A stretch of DNA of 64,000 bases from JAZMZS01 sp045120955 (GTDB lineage Bacteria > Bacillota > Clostridia > Oscillospirales > CAG-272): assembly GCA_045120955.1 (NCBI GenBank), contig JBGVFH010000071.1, forward strand, positions 25,293-89,292. The letters are read 5' to 3'. Position numbers and translations under genes: made by a program. The notes under the pieces were generated by a model, which saw only the letters and a list, made by a program, of their open reading frames with translations, had not been told where the DNA came from and ran no database searches. Below, one piece after another: positions 61,637 through 64,000 of the stretch (its first letter is position 1; the number at the start of each line of letters is the position of its first letter).

Positions 61637-63376
61637 TCATATGTTGCTCGACTGTATTTTGTCCATTTCAGCGTAAATGCCGCCGAGTCGAAGCAGCTGC
61701 TCGTGCGTTCCGCATTCTGCTATCCTGCCGTCGGATATCACAAGAATAAGATCGGCATTGCGTATGGTCGAGAGACGGTGTGCTATTGCAAATATTGTAT
61801 GTTTGCCGCTGATAGCCGAGATAGCTTTTTGTATTTGCTTTTCCGTCTGTACATCGACAGAGGCTGTAGCCTCGTCCAAAATGATTATCGGTGCCTTGCG
61901 AAGGATAGCTCTTGCGATGGCTACACGCTGCTTTTGACCGCCCGAGAGACGAAGACCGCGCTCGCCTACCATAGTGTCATATTTATTCGGCATATTCATA
62001 ATATCGTCGTGTATGTTCGCCGCCTTTGCCGCATCTGTTATCTCCTCGTGCGTTGCATCCGGCTTTGCATATGCGATGTTTTCCTCTATGCTTCCGTTAA
62101 AAAGAAATGTATCCTGCAGTACGGGCGCAATGTTCTTTCTCAGACTTTTCAGACTTGCATCCTTTATGTCTACTCCGTCGATGAGAATTCTGCCCTCTGT
62201 CGGGTCGTAAAAACGTGAGATGAGCTGTGTCAAGGTCGTTTTTCCGACTCCGGTGGGACCTACGAGCGCAACGGTCATGCCTGCATGAGCCTCAAAGGAT
62301 ATGTTTTTGAGTATAGACTCAGACAGAGCGTCTGAGTAGGAAAAGCATACGTTTTCAAATGTTACTTCTCCTTTGACATCGCACAGTTCTACAGGCTCGG
62401 GCTTTTCCTTTATTGAGGTTTCGGTGTCGATTATGCTCATCACACGCTCTGCGCTTGCCATTGCCTGCTGTAGATTTTCAAGCATCGTGGCAAGTCCCGA
62501 TATCGGTGTGTAGAACAAACTGAGATAAAGCACAAAGCTGACAATATCTTCAGCGTTGATGCTCTGCTCATATGCAAGATAACCGCCGAAGCCTACAACG
62601 AGCACCGTTCCGAGGGCGGATATAAATTCGACAAGCGGATGAAAAAGGGCGCTTTTTTTCAGCGCACGCAGTACCATGTCTATGTGAACGCTGCTTTTTT
62701 CGGTTACTATGCCGTACTCGTAGTCCTCTCTGCCAAAAGACTGTATTTCATGAATTCCGGAAAGATTATCCTGCAGCTTTCCACTGAGTTCTCCTTGCTT
62801 GTGCTGTGCTTTTTTAAACATGGGGCGTATCTTAGTCACAAAAATAACGCCCGATATGAGTATGAGTGGTATCGGCGCACAGGTAATGACAGCAAGCTTT
62901 GCGTTAATGCATAGAAGTATTACAAGCACACCGATAAACGTGACCGCATTTGTTACCATGTCGGGAATGATATGAGCGTAAAGAAGCTCAAAGTCCTTTG
63001 TGTCGGTGATTATACGGCTGAGCAGATCACCCGTTTGCTTGTCATGAAAATAAGAAAGGTCAAGCGTCTGGAGCTTGTCATACGTCTTGCATCGAATATC
63101 TCCCACAAGATTGTGTGCCGCTTTGTGTGCAAGGTAATTGCTCAAAAAACGAAAAACAACACGCAAAAGATATAGAGACATAAGAGCAAGCGCAAGCCAT
63201 ACGATCAGGGAAAGTGAGCTGTAGTCAATACCGTCTCCGATTATTCCGGTAGCATACGACAAAACTCTCGGTGCCGCCAAATTTACAGCCGTGAGGCAAA
63301 GCGTGGAGAGTATCGCCAAAATATAATATTTTCTGTATTTTACAGCCTCTCGGCTGAGTCTCAAGATTATTTTCAT
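61637..63376 (-). CDS. ABC exporter, fused membrane and ATPase domains
   Basis: 579 residues. Six membrane helices (about 15-300), then ATPase with Walker A LVGPTGVGKTTL (about 370), signature LSGGQKQRVAIARAIL (about 475) and Walker B IIILDEATASVD. MsbA/LmrA-like homodimeric half-transporter exporting lipids, peptides or drugs; the substrate is unknown. I chose ATG 63376 because GGAGGT is directly upstream; the longer frame to 63442 is unsupported. Confidence 0.92.
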   Translation of the reverse strand: MKIILRLSREAVKYRKYYILAILSTLCLTAVNLAAPRVLSYATGIIGDGIDYSSLSLIVWLALALMSLYLLRVVFRFLSNYLAHKAAHNLVGDIRCKTYDKLQTLDLSYFHDKQTGDLLSRIITDTKDFELLYAHIIPDMVTNAVTFIGVLVILLCINAKLAVITCAPIPLILISGVIFVTKIRPMFKKAQHKQGELSGKLQDNLSGIHEIQSFGREDYEYGIVTEKSSVHIDMVLRALKKSALFHPLVEFISALGTVLVVGFGGYLAYEQSINAEDIVSFVLYLSLFYTPISGLATMLENLQQAMASAERVMSIIDTETSIKEKPEPVELCDVKGEVTFENVCFSYSDALSESILKNISFEAHAGMTVALVGPTGVGKTTLTQLISRFYDPTEGRILIDGVDIKDASLKSLRKNIAPVLQDTFLFNGSIEENIAYAKPDATHEEITDAAKAANIHDDIMNMPNKYDTMVGERGLRLSGGQKQRVAIARAILRKAPIIILDEATASVDVQTEKQIQKAISAISGKHTIFAIAHRLSTIRNADLILVISDGRIAECGTHEQLLRLGGIYAEMDKIQSSNI

Positions 63377-63495
63377 TTTTACCTCCTGTGGTGTCTGAGA
63401 TTTGCCTCTTTGTATTTTAGCATATAATCCCCGCCTTTTCAATCAATTATCCGAAAAATATACTGCATACGAGTCCTTTTACAGCCGATATTATC

Positions 63496-63524
63496 TTGAA
63501 TTTTTGCTTAATTTTTGATAAAAT
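63496..63524 (+). promoter_or_regulatory. Promoter of the 63555 gene
   Basis: TTGAAT (63496-63501) and TAAAAT (63519-63524), spacing 17, divergent from the ABC exporter gene. Confidence 0.6.
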
Positions 63525-63554
63525 CGTGTTATGCACAAGGAAAGGGAAAATACT

Positions 63555-64000
63555 ATGGCAAACAAAGCGCAGATAGACAAATACAACCTGACATTGCTCA
63601 AAAAGCTGAGCATTTTTCTCAATGTCGAACCGAATTATATAAAAGCTGATATGGTAAAGACTGTATGCCGTGAATGTGATATGTCCGAGTCTGAGGCATA
63701 TTCTTTTTTGCTGGCTTCCGCAATTTACCTCGACGTGGCGGAAAACGAGCATGACAGAGAGCTGTTTGAGCTGTATTTTCCTCATATGATACGGCAGCTT
63801 GATGCGGACAAATATTCAAACGACCCGTATATGAAGAAAATAAAAGTTCCCATTCTGCAAGACGGCGCATGGGAGCTGTGCGAGCGCAAATATGAGCCTT
63901 ATGAGGCTTTTGCCTGCGATGACCTGAAATATTTTACCGACGGCAGAGTTGCGGCGCAGATAGGCTTTTTTAACAAAGAATACAGATATCCGTGCGTATG
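63555..64000 (+). CDS. Start of an uncharacterised protein (possible methyltransferase N-terminus)
   Basis: At least 148 codons, open to the right edge. ATG 63555 has GGAAAGGG 7 bases upstream. The sequence is protein-like: KKLSIFLNVEPNYIKADMV, a helical N-terminus, then YMKKIKVPILQDGAWELCE and YEPYEAFACDDLKYF before GRVAAQIGFF. This order reminds me of clostridial proteins annotated as SAM-dependent or ribosomal protein L11-type methyltransferases, whose catalytic half would lie beyond the edge; that is a weak resemblance. Confidence 0.6.
   Translation, partial: MANKAQIDKYNLTLLKKLSIFLNVEPNYIKADMVKTVCRECDMSESEAYSFLLASAIYLDVAENEHDRELFELYFPHMIRQLDADKYSNDPYMKKIKVPILQDGAWELCERKYEPYEAFACDDLKYFTDGRVAAQIGFFNKEYRYPCV

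Overview
This 64 kb window looks like chromosomal DNA of a low-to-medium GC Gram-positive anaerobe of the class Clostridia, probably of the Ruminococcaceae/Oscillospirales type. This assignment is inferred from gene content and order, not from a database search. Supporting signs are the order nusB, tsaD-like, xseA, xseB, ispA, tlyA, nadK, argR, recN, murB, whiA, dnaE; an rpsL-rpsG-fusA-tuf operon; a split transketolase; a DUF1836 regulator; GTP-type PEP carboxykinase; an FMN-riboswitch-controlled RibU; and many sigma-A promoters with TTGACA and TATAAT boxes 17-18 bases apart. Almost everything is housekeeping. I saw no phage, insertion sequence, CRISPR array, tRNA or rRNA gene.

Layout. 1-2.9 kb: end of aspS, then truB, pgeF and a sugar O-acetyltransferase. 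3-6.9 kb, minus strand: pckG, a four-helix membrane protein and an M23 peptidase. 7-20.3 kb: one long plus-strand run of DNA and RNA metabolism, isoprenoid, NAD, arginine-control and cell-wall genes ending in dnaE. 20.4-29.3 kb: BofC-like protein divergent from a class A penicillin-binding protein, DUF308 protein, GNAT acetyltransferase, nadE, CapA-like lipoprotein, plsX. 29.4-34.1 kb: str operon. 34.2-35.1 kb: FMN riboswitch and ribU. 35.2-38.8 kb: DUF1836 regulator, NfeD-like protein, a four-helix membrane protein and flotillin. 38.8-42.0 kb: poorly known small membrane and zinc-ribbon proteins, several of them broken, with a recent 141-bp duplication. 42.2-47.1 kb, minus strand: malQ with a maltose-type ABC importer. 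47.2-49.8 kb: metal-responsive repressor, free HMA domain protein and P-type ATPase. 50.1-55.9 kb, minus strand: two-component system, HtrA protease, ruvX, queA. 56-58.8 kb: dapA with an internal stop, then split transketolase. 58.8-64 kb: luxS, a large membrane-anchored unknown, an ABC exporter and the start of another gene.

Genes that work together: xseA/xseB (exonuclease VII); the two transketolase halves; the solute-binding protein, two permeases and MalQ (oligosaccharide uptake and use); repressor, metal carrier and ATPase (metal export); NfeD and flotillin (membrane microdomains); histidine kinase, response regulator and HtrA (possible envelope stress).

The most unusual things I found are sequence-level oddities rather than a clear new system: dapA broken by a single in-frame TGA; rpsG with a strong ribosome binding site placed before CGG where the family start codon should be; a 2 kb patch after flotillin with a frameshift, an amber stop, a tail duplication and another frameshift; a two-copy GC-rich repeat placed the same way at two gene junctions; and a large nested inverted repeat downstream of the histidine kinase. 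The flotillin neighbourhood with its uncharacterised membrane partners is the best candidate for an undescribed functional unit, but its function cannot be read from sequence alone.
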